From: Pseudomonadota bacterium
GTDB taxonomy: Bacteria > Pseudomonadota > Alphaproteobacteria > UBA8366 > JADFVY01
Length of the DNA stretch: 7,723 bases
Reading direction: 5' to 3'
Assembly: GCA_030671915.1 (NCBI GenBank)
Contig: DAOVHN010000100.1
Location: 1 to 7,723, forward strand
Within the stretch, counting starts at the first letter, position 1. Each line of letters begins with the position of its first letter. The notes under the pieces are model-generated. The model had not been told where the DNA came from and did no database searches. It was given only the letters and a program-made list of their open reading frames with translations. The position numbers and the translations under genes were made by a program. This document shows, in pieces, positions 1-6,084 of the stretch.

Positions 1-687
1 CGAGCCTTCGGGCTTGGCGCCTTCCAGCCGGTCCAGGTAGCCGGCGGCCAGCGGCATGACGCTGGCGCTCAATACCGTAGTGGCCGTGCGCTCGTATTCG
101 CGGGCCTCCGGATTGACCCGGTTCGACAGTGCGACAAAGGGAAACTTCTCGCCCAGGCGCTTGCCGAGTTCTTCCTCGTGGGCCGGGTTGGCGTAGGCAT
201 GCAGCAGAGAGATCGCCACTGCTTCGACGTTGCTCGCTTCCAGTTCGGCTATGACCGCGTCGACCGCGTCCGCCTCCAGCGCCCGCACCACCTGCCCCTC
301 GTGGTCCAGGCGTTCGGCGACTTCGAAGCGCCGTTCGGCCGGCGCCTGGGGCTCGATCTTGGGCGGCGGGTCGAGGCGGTAGAGATGCAGGCGGTTCTGG
401 CGGCCGATGGCCAGGCTGTCGGAAAATCCCTCGGTGGCGACCAGCGCGACCCGGGCCAGATTGCCCTCGACGATGGCGTTGGTGACCATCGTGGTGCCGT
501 GGATCAGGTCGCCCACATCCGACCAGGCCAGCCGCACCGCCGCCAGCGCGTCCACGAGGCCGGCCACACGGTCGTCGATGCGGGTCTCCACCTTGGCGGT
601 GCGGATTTCGCCGGACGCGGGATCGACCGCGACCACATCGGTAAATGTGCCGCCGATATCGATCCCTGCCTGCCATCGGTCCGTCAT
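1..687 (-). CDS. Hydantoinase/5-oxoprolinase family protein, HyuA-type subunit (N-terminal part, cut by window edge)
   Basis: This is the first 229 residues of a protein whose family is usually about 690 residues; the rest lies left of the window. The family performs ATP-dependent hydrolysis of cyclic amides (N-methylhydantoinase, 5-oxoprolinase) or ATP-dependent carboxylation (acetone or acetophenone carboxylase), usually with a HyuB-type partner, in the cytoplasm. Visible signatures are the N-terminal phosphate-binding motif DIGGTFTDVV (residues 10-19), HGTTMVTNAIVE (63-74), and the family box NPEAREYERTATTVLSASVM (192-211). The ATG at 687 opens directly into the conserved N-terminus (MTDRWQAGIDIGGTFTD), so the start is secure; the upstream GAG-containing stretch is only a weak ribosome-binding site. 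The gene is divergent from an IclR regulator with 109 bp between starts, which suggests control by that regulator. The exact substrate cannot be told from this part. Confidence 0.93.
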   Translation of the reverse strand, partial: MTDRWQAGIDIGGTFTDVVAVDPASGEIRTAKVETRIDDRVAGLVDALAAVRLAWSDVGDLIHGTTMVTNAIVEGNLARVALVATEGFSDSLAIGRQNRLHLYRLDPPPKIEPQAPAERRFEVAERLDHEGQVVRALEADAVDAVIAELEASNVEAVAISLLHAYANPAHEEELGKRLGEKFPFVALSNRVNPEAREYERTATTVLSASVMPLAAGYLDRLEGAKPEGS

Positions 688-705
688 GATGATCTCGTGG
701 AAAAG

Positions 706-740
706 TTCCGATTTACGGAAATATATTTCGTATTTCGGAA
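706..740. promoter_or_regulatory. Phased IclR-type operator array: four half-sites 10 bp apart
   Basis: Four five-base half-sites alternate in orientation with exactly five bases between them: TTCCG (706-710), CGGAA (716-720), TTTCG (726-730) and CGGAA (736-740). They make two 15-bp palindromes with centres 20 bp apart, and the middle pair is a near-palindrome too. IclR-family operators are commonly short palindromes of this sort between a divergent regulator and its target. The array lies upstream of the -10 candidate of the IclR gene and within 20-55 bp of the hydantoinase start, so bound regulator could affect both genes. Binding is inferred; the symmetry is directly visible. Confidence 0.6.
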
Positions 741-747
741 ACTGTGC

Positions 748-753
748 TATAAG
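748..753 (+). promoter_or_regulatory. Candidate -10 element (TATAAG) for the IclR gene
   Basis: TATAAG matches the sigma70 -10 consensus at five of six positions and lies 44 bp before the GTG start. The hexamer 17 bp upstream (725-730) is a poor -35 match and falls inside the operator array, which would suit an activator-dependent or autorepressed promoter. Transcription would begin near 760, just at the base of the leader hairpin. Confidence 0.35.
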
Positions 754-758
754 TCCGC

Positions 759-781
759 CGGAGAGTCAAACGGATTCTCCG
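759..781 (+). other. Stem-loop in the IclR leader, next to its ribosome-binding site
   Basis: CGGAGAGTC (759-767) pairs with GATTCTCCG (773-781) around the loop AAACG, giving nine pairs of which one is G-U. The stem ends two bases before the AGAGGA ribosome-binding site (784-789). It has no following T-run, so it is not a standard terminator. It could influence mRNA stability or translation, or as DNA form another protein site; no function is shown. Confidence 0.4.
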
Positions 782-796
782 CAAGAGGATTTGACC

Positions 797-1552
797 GTGA
801 CCGAAGCCAGAGGCGTTCTCAGCCGCTACGCCACCATACTCGATACGCTGTCCGCCGCGCCGGAGGGATTGACCCTGACCGAGATCATGCAGGCGACGGG
901 CCTGCCGCGGGGCACCGTTCACCGCCTGCTCGGCGCGTTGCGGGAGGTCGGCTATATCGAACCGGTCGAGGGGCGGAAGGTCTATGTGCTGGGCACGCGC
1001 CTGTTGCACATGCTGCATCTCGGCACGCCGGCCGAGGTCATCGTCCGGCTGGTGCGGCCGATTCTGGACCGGCTGGTGGCGCGCTTCCGTGAGACCGCCT
1101 TCCTCGCCAAGCTGGAGGGGCGCGAGGTCCGGTCCGTCGCCATGGCCATGCCGTCGGGCGAGGGCCAGTCCTACGTGCAGCCCGGGCGCGAGATGCCGGC
1201 CCATGCGGCGGCGTCCGCCAAGGCGATCTTCGCCTTCCAGGACGAGGCGGTTATCGGCGACGTGCTGTCCCGCCCGCTCGAGGAATTCACCGGCAAGGCA
1301 ATCACCGACCCGGCGGCCGTGCGCGCCGAGCTTGAGGCCGTGCGCGCGAAGGGCTATGCCCTATGCGATGAGGAACTCGACCCCGGCATCTACAGCTACG
1401 CCTGCCCGATCCATCTGGAGGATGTGGGGGTGATCTACAGCATCGGCCTGGTCGGCCTGACCGAGCGGCTGCACCGCTTCCCGGCGGACGAAATCGTCGC
1501 CAGCCTGCAAGAAGCCGCAACCGGGATCGCCGCCCTGCTGTCGCGGCGTTGA
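797..1552 (+). CDS. IclR-family transcriptional regulator
   Basis: A 251-residue cytoplasmic DNA-binding protein, the usual IclR length. Residues about 7-55 form the winged helix-turn-helix (SRYATILDTLSAAPEG, then LTLTEIMQATGLPRGTVHRL with the recognition helix near 37-46). The C-terminal effector domain shows the family signature AHAAASAKAIFAF (135-147) and CDEELDPGIYSYACPI (190-205). The GTG start at 797 is chosen because AGAGGA (784-789) sits seven bases upstream and the protein then begins just before the helix-turn-helix; an in-frame TTG at 791 is too close to that site. It is divergent from the HyuA-type gene, which is the likely target, and only 2 bp separate its stop from the next gene. 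The effector is probably a small organic acid or the pathway substrate (inference). Activator or repressor role cannot be read from sequence. Confidence 0.93.
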   Translation: MTEARGVLSRYATILDTLSAAPEGLTLTEIMQATGLPRGTVHRLLGALREVGYIEPVEGRKVYVLGTRLLHMLHLGTPAEVIVRLVRPILDRLVARFRETAFLAKLEGREVRSVAMAMPSGEGQSYVQPGREMPAHAAASAKAIFAFQDEAVIGDVLSRPLEEFTGKAITDPAAVRAELEAVRAKGYALCDEELDPGIYSYACPIHLEDVGVIYSIGLVGLTERLHRFPADEIVASLQEAATGIAALLSRR

Positions 1553-1554
1553 GC

Positions 1555-2790
1555 ATGGCGCAGAATACGACATTGGAAATCACCGCCATGGGCCGTCATG
1601 GCGAGGGCGTGGCGGAGGGGCCGCGCGGACCCGTCTATGTGCCCTTTACGCTGCCGGGAGAAACCGTGCGCGTGGCCATCGAGGGCAAGCGCGGGCGGCT
1701 GCTGGAGGTGCTTGAGGTGAGCCCCGAACGCGCCGAGCCCCCCTGCCCCGATTTCGGCCACTGCGGCGGCTGCGCGCTGCAACACTGGTGCGACGCCCTC
1801 TATCGCGACTGGAAACGCGGGCTGGTCGAAACCGCCCTGCGCCACCGCCATGTGGAAGCCACCGTCGCCGATGTAATCGACGCCCATGGCGCGGGGCGGC
1901 GGCGCGTCACACTGCATGTGATGTTCGCCCGGGGCGGCGTGCTGGCCGGCTTCATGGAGGGGCGCAGCCACCGGCTGCTGGACCTTGACCGCTGCCCGAT
2001 CCTGGTCCCCGAACTGGCCGGCGCCCCGGCAATCGCGCGCGAACTGGGCGCGGCTGTCCGCGGCCACGCAAAGAGCTTCGACATCCTGATCACCGCCAGC
2101 GAGACCGGCCTGGACTGCGACCTGCGCGGCCACATCCCCGACCACCCGGACATCCAGATGGACCTCAGCGAGGCAGCCGAGCGGCTGGATCTCGCCCGCG
2201 TCACGATCAACGGCGATCTCGGCATCGAGCGCCGCACGCCCATGCTGGGGGCGGGCAAGGCGCGAATCCCGCTGCCGCCGGGCGCCTTCCTGCAGGCGAC
2301 GGCCGAGGGCGAGGAAACCCTGGCCCGGCTGATGCTGGTTGGCGTTGGCGAGGCGGCGCGCGTCGCCGACCTGTTCTGCGGCGCCGGCCCCTTCGCATTG
2401 CGGCTGGCCGAAGCTGCATCGGTGCTGGCCGTGGATGACAACGAGCCCGCCCTGAAGGCCCTGGACCGCGCCGCGCGCGCGACACCCGGCCTGAAACCGG
2501 TAACAACCGAACTCCGCGACCTAATCCGCCGCCCCCTGACGGCGCGCGAACTCGACCGCTACGATGCCGTCGCGTTCGACCCGCCCCGCGCCGGCGCGGA
2601 GTCCCAGGCCCGCGAACTCGCAAAATCAAAGGTCCCCACGGTTATCGCCGTATCCTGCGACCCGGCAACCCTCGCCCGCGACCTCGCGATCCTCGTCGAA
2701 GGCGGCTACCGCATCGAAAGTATCACCCCGGTAGACCAGTTCAAATACGCCGCCCATGTGGAAGTGGTCGCGGTGCTGCGGCGGGGGTGA
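1555..2790 (+). CDS. Class I SAM-dependent RNA 5-methyluridine methyltransferase, TrmA/RlmD type
   Basis: A 411-residue protein of the RumA/TrmA family, which methylates C5 of a specific uridine in 23S rRNA (or tRNA) through a covalent cysteine adduct. An N-terminal TRAM-like RNA-binding domain covers about residues 1-58. Cysteines 64, 70, 73 (C-x5-C-x2-C) and 147 are placed to bind a 4Fe-4S cluster. The SAM motif DLFCGAGP is at 272-279, FDPPRAG at 341-347, the catalytic cysteine in SCDP at 368, and the general-base glutamate in HVEVV at 403. All key residues are present, so it looks active. Whether it is RlmC-, RlmD- or TrmA-like in specificity is undecided, so no symbol is given. The ATG at 1555 is preferred over the in-frame TTG at 1549, which overlaps the stop of the IclR gene; the 2-bp gap suggests one transcript. 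The ribosome-binding site is weak, consistent with translational coupling. Confidence 0.93.
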   Translation: MAQNTTLEITAMGRHGEGVAEGPRGPVYVPFTLPGETVRVAIEGKRGRLLEVLEVSPERAEPPCPDFGHCGGCALQHWCDALYRDWKRGLVETALRHRHVEATVADVIDAHGAGRRRVTLHVMFARGGVLAGFMEGRSHRLLDLDRCPILVPELAGAPAIARELGAAVRGHAKSFDILITASETGLDCDLRGHIPDHPDIQMDLSEAAERLDLARVTINGDLGIERRTPMLGAGKARIPLPPGAFLQATAEGEETLARLMLVGVGEAARVADLFCGAGPFALRLAEAASVLAVDDNEPALKALDRAARATPGLKPVTTELRDLIRRPLTARELDRYDAVAFDPPRAGAESQARELAKSKVPTVIAVSCDPATLARDLAILVEGGYRIESITPVDQFKYAAHVEVVAVLRRG

Positions 2791-2875
2791 GGACGCGATT
2801 CTCTTGCTCAGAGCCTGTAAATCTTTCGACATTCGCCTGTTCGGAGCCGGCTATCGCCGCCGGTATGAGAGCCCC

Positions 2876-4270
2876 CTACTCCACCCCGATATCCCTCGCC
2901 GTGGCGTCTATCGCCTTTCGGGCCAGCGCGATCATCTCGTCGATTTGCGCCGTCGTCATGACCAGCGGCGGGGACATGACCATGATGTCGCGCACGGCGC
3001 GCATGACGAGGCCGTTTTCGATGCAGTGGTTGCGGCAGATTCCGCCGACCTTGCCGGGTTCCTCGAAATGCTCGCGCTTCGCCTTGTCCCTGACCAGTTC
3101 GATGGCGCCGATCAGGCCCATCGATCGCGTCTCGCCGACCAGCGGGTGGTCCTCCAGGGTTTTCAACGCCTTGGCCAGATGCGGGCCGGTTTCGTCGCGC
3201 ACCTTTTCGACCAGCCCCTCGCGGCGGATGATCTCGATATTCTTCAGCGCAACGGCGCAGGCCGCCGGATGGCCGGAATAGGTGAAGCCGTGATAGAACT
3301 CGCCGCCCTTGTCGATGAAGGTTTTCATGACCCGGTCGCCGACCATGACGGCCGAGATCGGCAGATAGCCCGACGACAGCCCCTTGGCCAGGGTGATGAA
3401 ATCGGCCTCGATGCCGAAATTCTCCAGGGCGAACCACGCGCCGGTGCGCCCGAAACCGCAGATCACCTCGTCGCAGATCAGCAGCACGTCGTACTGCTTG
3501 CAGATGCGCTGGACTTCCGGCCAATAGGTCTTCGGCGGGATGATGACGCCGCCCGCACCCTGGATCGGCTCGCCGATGAAGGCGCCGACCTTGTCCGCGC
3601 CAAGCTCTAGAATCTTCTCCTCGATGGCCTTCGCCGCCTGGATGCCGAACGCGTCCTCGTCCATGTCGCCGCCCTCGCCGTACCAGTAGGGCTGGGCCAC
3701 ATGGGCGATATCGGGGATGATGCCGCCCTGTTTATGCATGGACTCCATGCCGCCGAGGCTGAGCGCCGCCGTGGTGCTGCCGTGATAGGCGTTATGGCGG
3801 CTGATGACGGTGCGCTTTTCCGGCTTGCCTTCCAGATGCCAGAAATGGCGCACCATGCGCAGGATGGTGTCGTTGGCCTCCGACCCGGAATTGGCGAAGA
3901 AGGCATGGTTGAAATTGGCCGGCGTCAGGTCGGCCAGCACCTTCGACAGCTCGGCCGCCGGCGGATGCGTGGTCTTGAAGAAAGTGTTGTAGTAGGGCAG
4001 CTCCATCATCTGCGCGGCCGCCACTTCGGCCAGCTCGCGCTGCCCGTACCCGATATTGACGCACCACAGGCCGGCCATGCCGTCGAGAAAGCGCCGGCCT
4101 TCGGAATCCCAGAAATAGATGCCGTCGGCATGGGTGACGACGCGCCCGCCGCCTTCCGCGGCCAGTTCCTTGTAGTCGGTGAAGGGGCGCATGTGATGCG
4201 CCACGTCTTCGCGCAAGAGTTCTTCGGTGTTGTAGTTGCGGCCGCTACGGCCTTCAAAGGAATCGTTCAT
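2876..4270 (-). CDS. Class III PLP-dependent aminotransferase, SpuC-like (putrescine-pyruvate type)
   Basis: A 464-residue cytoplasmic fold-type I aminotransferase. It most resembles Pseudomonas SpuC, which moves an amino group from putrescine to pyruvate, yielding 4-aminobutyraldehyde and alanine; other class III omega-amine transaminases are possible. Shared features are PFTDYKEL (29-36), GMAGLWCVNIGYG (64-76), the cofactor phosphate motif NSGSEAND (127-134), the aspartate that contacts the PLP ring nitrogen (D267 in ICDEVICGFGRTG), and the Schiff-base lysine K296 in TLAKGLSSGYLP. GEFYHGFTYSGHP (323-335) and the C-terminal VMSPPLV (431-437) are also typical. The ATG at 4270 is preferred to an in-frame TTG at 4279 because GGAG (4281-4284) lies 10 bases ahead of it but abuts the TTG. 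It converges on the methyltransferase gene with 85 bp between stops. A long leader with a promoter and hairpin lies upstream, so it is probably transcribed alone. Confidence 0.93.
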   Translation of the reverse strand: MNDSFEGRSGRNYNTEELLREDVAHHMRPFTDYKELAAEGGGRVVTHADGIYFWDSEGRRFLDGMAGLWCVNIGYGQRELAEVAAAQMMELPYYNTFFKTTHPPAAELSKVLADLTPANFNHAFFANSGSEANDTILRMVRHFWHLEGKPEKRTVISRHNAYHGSTTAALSLGGMESMHKQGGIIPDIAHVAQPYWYGEGGDMDEDAFGIQAAKAIEEKILELGADKVGAFIGEPIQGAGGVIIPPKTYWPEVQRICKQYDVLLICDEVICGFGRTGAWFALENFGIEADFITLAKGLSSGYLPISAVMVGDRVMKTFIDKGGEFYHGFTYSGHPAACAVALKNIEIIRREGLVEKVRDETGPHLAKALKTLEDHPLVGETRSMGLIGAIELVRDKAKREHFEEPGKVGGICRNHCIENGLVMRAVRDIMVMSPPLVMTTAQIDEMIALARKAIDATARDIGVE

Positions 4271-4286
4271 TGTTCGCAAGCTCCAT

Positions 4287-4326
4287 GGGGCGAATTAACA
4301 AAAAGGGTTTTGTTCGGTTTCGCCCC
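4287..4326 (-). promoter_or_regulatory. Large leader hairpin abutting the aminotransferase ribosome-binding site
   Basis: An outer 8-bp stem (GGGGCGAA 4287-4294 with TTCGCCCC 4319-4326) encloses an inner 7-bp stem (AACAAAA 4297-4303 with TTTTGTT 4308-4314) with a four-base loop and small internal loops. In the transcript the hairpin ends two bases before the GGAG of the aminotransferase. No T-run follows on either strand, so it is not an ordinary terminator. Its place suits control of translation initiation or mRNA protection; this is inference. Confidence 0.5.
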
Positions 4327-4438
4327 CGGCCTACGGGTTATATCCGATCCGCGCGCACAGGATCATCAGCTCGGCAAGGCGGCACTGGCCGCGTTTACGC
4401 GTACTCCGGTTGGGTGAAGTCTGATGCAGCATGCGGTC

Positions 4439-4467
4439 ACTATAGCCGAATTGTTCGCTTTTGAAAA
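4439..4467 (-). promoter_or_regulatory. Probable sigma70 promoter of the aminotransferase gene
   Basis: Read on the minus strand, TTTTCA (4467-4462) and TATAGT (4444-4439) are 17 bp apart and match the -35 and -10 consensus at four and five positions. Transcription would start near 4432, giving a leader of about 160 nt before the start codon. The -35 hexamer lies inside an inverted repeat, a usual arrangement for a repressed promoter. Confidence 0.45.
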
Positions 4468-4478
4468 TCGATTCAAAA
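4459..4478. promoter_or_regulatory. 20-bp inverted repeat, candidate operator
   Basis: TTTTGAA (4459-4465) and TTCAAAA (4472-4478) are perfect 7-bp inverted arms around a six-base spacer. The site overlaps the proposed -35 of the aminotransferase promoter. It is AT-rich in a GC-rich neighbourhood, like many dimeric repressor sites. The protein that binds is unknown, and no regulator gene lies beside it. Confidence 0.45.
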
Positions 4479-4584
4479 ACCCGGTGGTGTTTCAGTTAGA
4501 AAGCCCGCCGAAACGTCCGCTCTGCAAAGCATTTCAAGATTGGCCGGCTTCGATGCCCTCAACAGCGCAGCTACCCGCAAGCAC

Positions 4585-4605
4585 ATCCTTCGACAGGCTC
4601 AGGAT
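4585..4605. repeat. Short dispersed-type repeat with ATCCT/AGGAT ends
   Basis: ATCCT (4585-4589) and AGGAT (4601-4605) flank TCGACAGGCTC, giving the pattern CCTTCGACAGGCTCAGGAT. Near-identical intergenic copies are widespread in many proteobacterial genomes, from general knowledge. Only one copy is in this window, so its repeated nature here is not demonstrated. Confidence 0.45.
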
Positions 4606-4634
4606 GGAGACCTTTGCGCGAAGTGCAAGGTCGT

Positions 4635-4709
4635 CATTGCGAGCTTCTGGCGAAGCAATCCAGCCCCGCCGCCGGGCTGGATTGCCGCGGCGCCTTGCGC
4701 CTCGCAATG
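4635..4709. repeat. 75-bp palindromic intergenic repeat with cloverleaf potential
   Basis: Outer arms CATTGCGAG (4635-4643) and CTCGCAATG (4701-4709) pair perfectly, as do inner arms CAATCCAGCCC (4656-4666) and GGGCTGGATTG (4674-4684) around a 7-base loop. The unpaired side segments can each fold: CTTC-TGGC-GAAG (4644-4655) and GGCGC-CTT-GCGCC (4689-4701). This resembles the CATTGCGAG...CAATCCAG family of intergenic repeats common in Alphaproteobacteria. It lies 31 bp after the stop of the PuuA-like gene and may act as a 3' mRNA-end structure; there is no T-run. Confidence 0.65.
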
Positions 4710-4740
4710 CCGGAAAAGACGCGGCCACCCCTCCCCCCAC

Positions 4741-6084
4741 TCACACGTTCAACAGCAAATTCTCCCGCTCCCAGGAACTGATGACCTGCTGATAGGCGTC
4801 ATATTCCAGGTACTTCACCTCGTTCAGCGCGGCGACGAAGCGGTCGCCCAGTACGTCTTTCAGCGGCCGCGAATGGTTCAGCTTCGACAGCGCGTCGGTC
4901 AGGTGGCGCGACAGGCTGAAGGCGTAGCGGTAGGCGTTGCCCTCCACCGGGTTGTTCGGCTCGATCTTCTCGGTCATGCCCAGCCAGCCGCAGGCCAGTG
5001 TGGCGGCGATCGCGAGATAGGGGTTGGCGTCCACCCCGGCGATCCGGTTCTCGACCCGCCGGTTCGCGGCGTCCGATTGGGGCACGCGCAGGCCCACGGT
5101 CCGGTTGTCATGCCCCCAATGCACATTGATCGGCGCGTCCGAATGGGGCAACAGGCGACGGTAGGAATTCACGTTCGGGGCCAGCAGCGGCATCGCCGCC
5201 GGCAGGTAACGCTGCAGCCCGCCGATGTAGTGGTGAAACAGCTTCGAATCCTTGCCGGCCTTGGTGGCGAACAGGTTCTCGCCCGACTTCACAGCCACGA
5301 TGGACTGGTGCACATGCATGGCCGAGCCGGGCTCATGTTGGTGCGGCTTGGCCATGAAGGTGGCATAAATCTTGTGGTTCAGCGCCGCCTGGCGCACCGT
5401 GCGCTTGAACAGGAAAACCTGGTCGGCGAGGTCCAGCGGATCGCCGTGATTGAAATTGATCTCGAACTGCGCGGCGCCCGCCTCATGCGCCAGCGTGTCG
5501 ATGTCGATCATCTGGGCTTCGCAGTAATCGTAGACGTCTTCCATGATCGGATCGAACTCGTTGGCCGCCTCGATGCCAAACGCCTGACGGCCTGATTCCT
5601 GACGGCCCGAGACACCGATTGGCGGCTCCAGCGGATAATCCGGATCGGTATTGACCTTGACCAGATAGAATTCCAGCTCCGGCGCCACGACCGGCCGCCA
5701 GCCCTTGTCCTCGTATAGCCCGACGACGCGGCGCAGCAGCTCGCGCGGGGCGATATCGACCGGCCGCCCATCCATATAGAAGGCGTCGCAGATCACCTGG
5801 GCGGTGGGATCCTTGTACCAGGGAACCGGCCGGATGCTCGACGGGTCGGGCCTCAGGGAAACGTCGGAATTTTCCGGCGCCGCCACATCGGATATTTCCT
5901 TGTACGACCCGGTAACGCTTTGCACGAAGACCGCCTCGGGCAGACGCAACTCACCCCCCTGCGCGCTCTTGATGAACTTGGCGGACGGCAGGATCTTGCC
6001 CCGCGCGATGCCCGACATATCGGGTATGAGGCATTCCACCTCTTCGATGCGCCGCGAGGTAATCCACTCTTCGAGCGATGTCAT
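4741..6084 (-). CDS. Glutamine-synthetase-fold amine ligase, PuuA-like (probable gamma-glutamylputrescine synthetase)
   Basis: A 447-residue cytoplasmic protein with an N-terminal beta-grasp domain (about 1-105) and the C-terminal ATP-dependent ligase domain. It likely joins glutamate to an amine such as putrescine. Metal-site residues are E136 and E138 (PELEFYLV), E201 and E208 (HEAGAAQFEIN), H257 (AMHVHQS) and E346 (RVENRIAG). Substrate and nucleotide arginines are R310, R328, R333 and R348. NHGDPLDLADQVFLFKR (212-228) and ATFMAKP (241-247) match the polyamine-ligase branch. By eye the ammonium-site acids of true glutamine synthetase are changed: Asp50 becomes P49 and Glu327 becomes D316. 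The adenylylation tyrosine motif (NLYxLP) is absent. The ATG at 6084 has a weak AGG six bases upstream. It is divergent from the YjbR gene. A different amine acceptor is possible. Confidence 0.9.
   Translation of the reverse strand: MTSLEEWITSRRIEEVECLIPDMSGIARGKILPSAKFIKSAQGGELRLPEAVFVQSVTGSYKEISDVAAPENSDVSLRPDPSSIRPVPWYKDPTAQVICDAFYMDGRPVDIAPRELLRRVVGLYEDKGWRPVVAPELEFYLVKVNTDPDYPLEPPIGVSGRQESGRQAFGIEAANEFDPIMEDVYDYCEAQMIDIDTLAHEAGAAQFEINFNHGDPLDLADQVFLFKRTVRQAALNHKIYATFMAKPHQHEPGSAMHVHQSIVAVKSGENLFATKAGKDSKLFHHYIGGLQRYLPAAMPLLAPNVNSYRRLLPHSDAPINVHWGHDNRTVGLRVPQSDAANRRVENRIAGVDANPYLAIAATLACGWLGMTEKIEPNNPVEGNAYRYAFSLSRHLTDALSKLNHSRPLKDVLGDRFVAALNEVKYLEYDAYQQVISSWERENLLLNV

Larger units (their letters stand above)
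4271..4740. other. 470-bp intergenic region without a credible gene
   Basis: The stretch holds the aminotransferase leader (to about 4432), its promoter and operator candidate, and two repeat elements at 4585-4709. Minor leader symmetry is seen at 4390-4401 (CGCG-TTTA-CGCG) and 4346-4364 (GATCC...GGATC). The part from about 4480 to 4584 shows nothing I can name. Open frames crossing the repeats are artefacts. Confidence 0.7.

Noticed and set aside
407..796. Upstream extension of the IclR protein by 130 residues
   Set aside because: It would cover the hydantoinase gene antisense and the operator region. The GTG at 797 has a well-placed ribosome-binding site and gives the usual family length.
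178..1092. Long plus-strand open frame of 304 codons across the hydantoinase gene and the operator region
   Set aside because: It is antisense to a clear hydantoinase gene, then runs out of frame through the IclR gene. Its composition is Arg/His/Asp-rich, typical of shadow frames in GC-rich DNA.
2847..2863. Small hairpin (CCGGC, 7-base loop, GCCGG) between the convergent genes as a bidirectional terminator
   Set aside because: Only five pairs and no T-run on either side; too weak to call.
2756..3610. Plus-strand open frame of 284 codons opposite the aminotransferase
   Set aside because: It is a shadow of the aminotransferase, with no recognisable domain and repetitive Asp/Gly/Arg-rich sequence.
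4337..4345. TATAAC on the minus strand as an alternative -10 for the aminotransferase
   Set aside because: No acceptable -35 lies 16-18 bp upstream, and the candidate at 4439-4467 is clearly better.
4534..4740. Possible 68-residue minus-strand protein in the intergenic gap
   Set aside because: The peptide is the translation of the repeats (ILSLSKD and RRGNPA...ASPEARNDD), a well-known kind of spurious protein prediction.
4540..5595. Plus-strand open frame of 351 codons opposite the PuuA-like gene
   Set aside because: It begins in the intergenic repeats and continues antisense to a strongly supported ligase.
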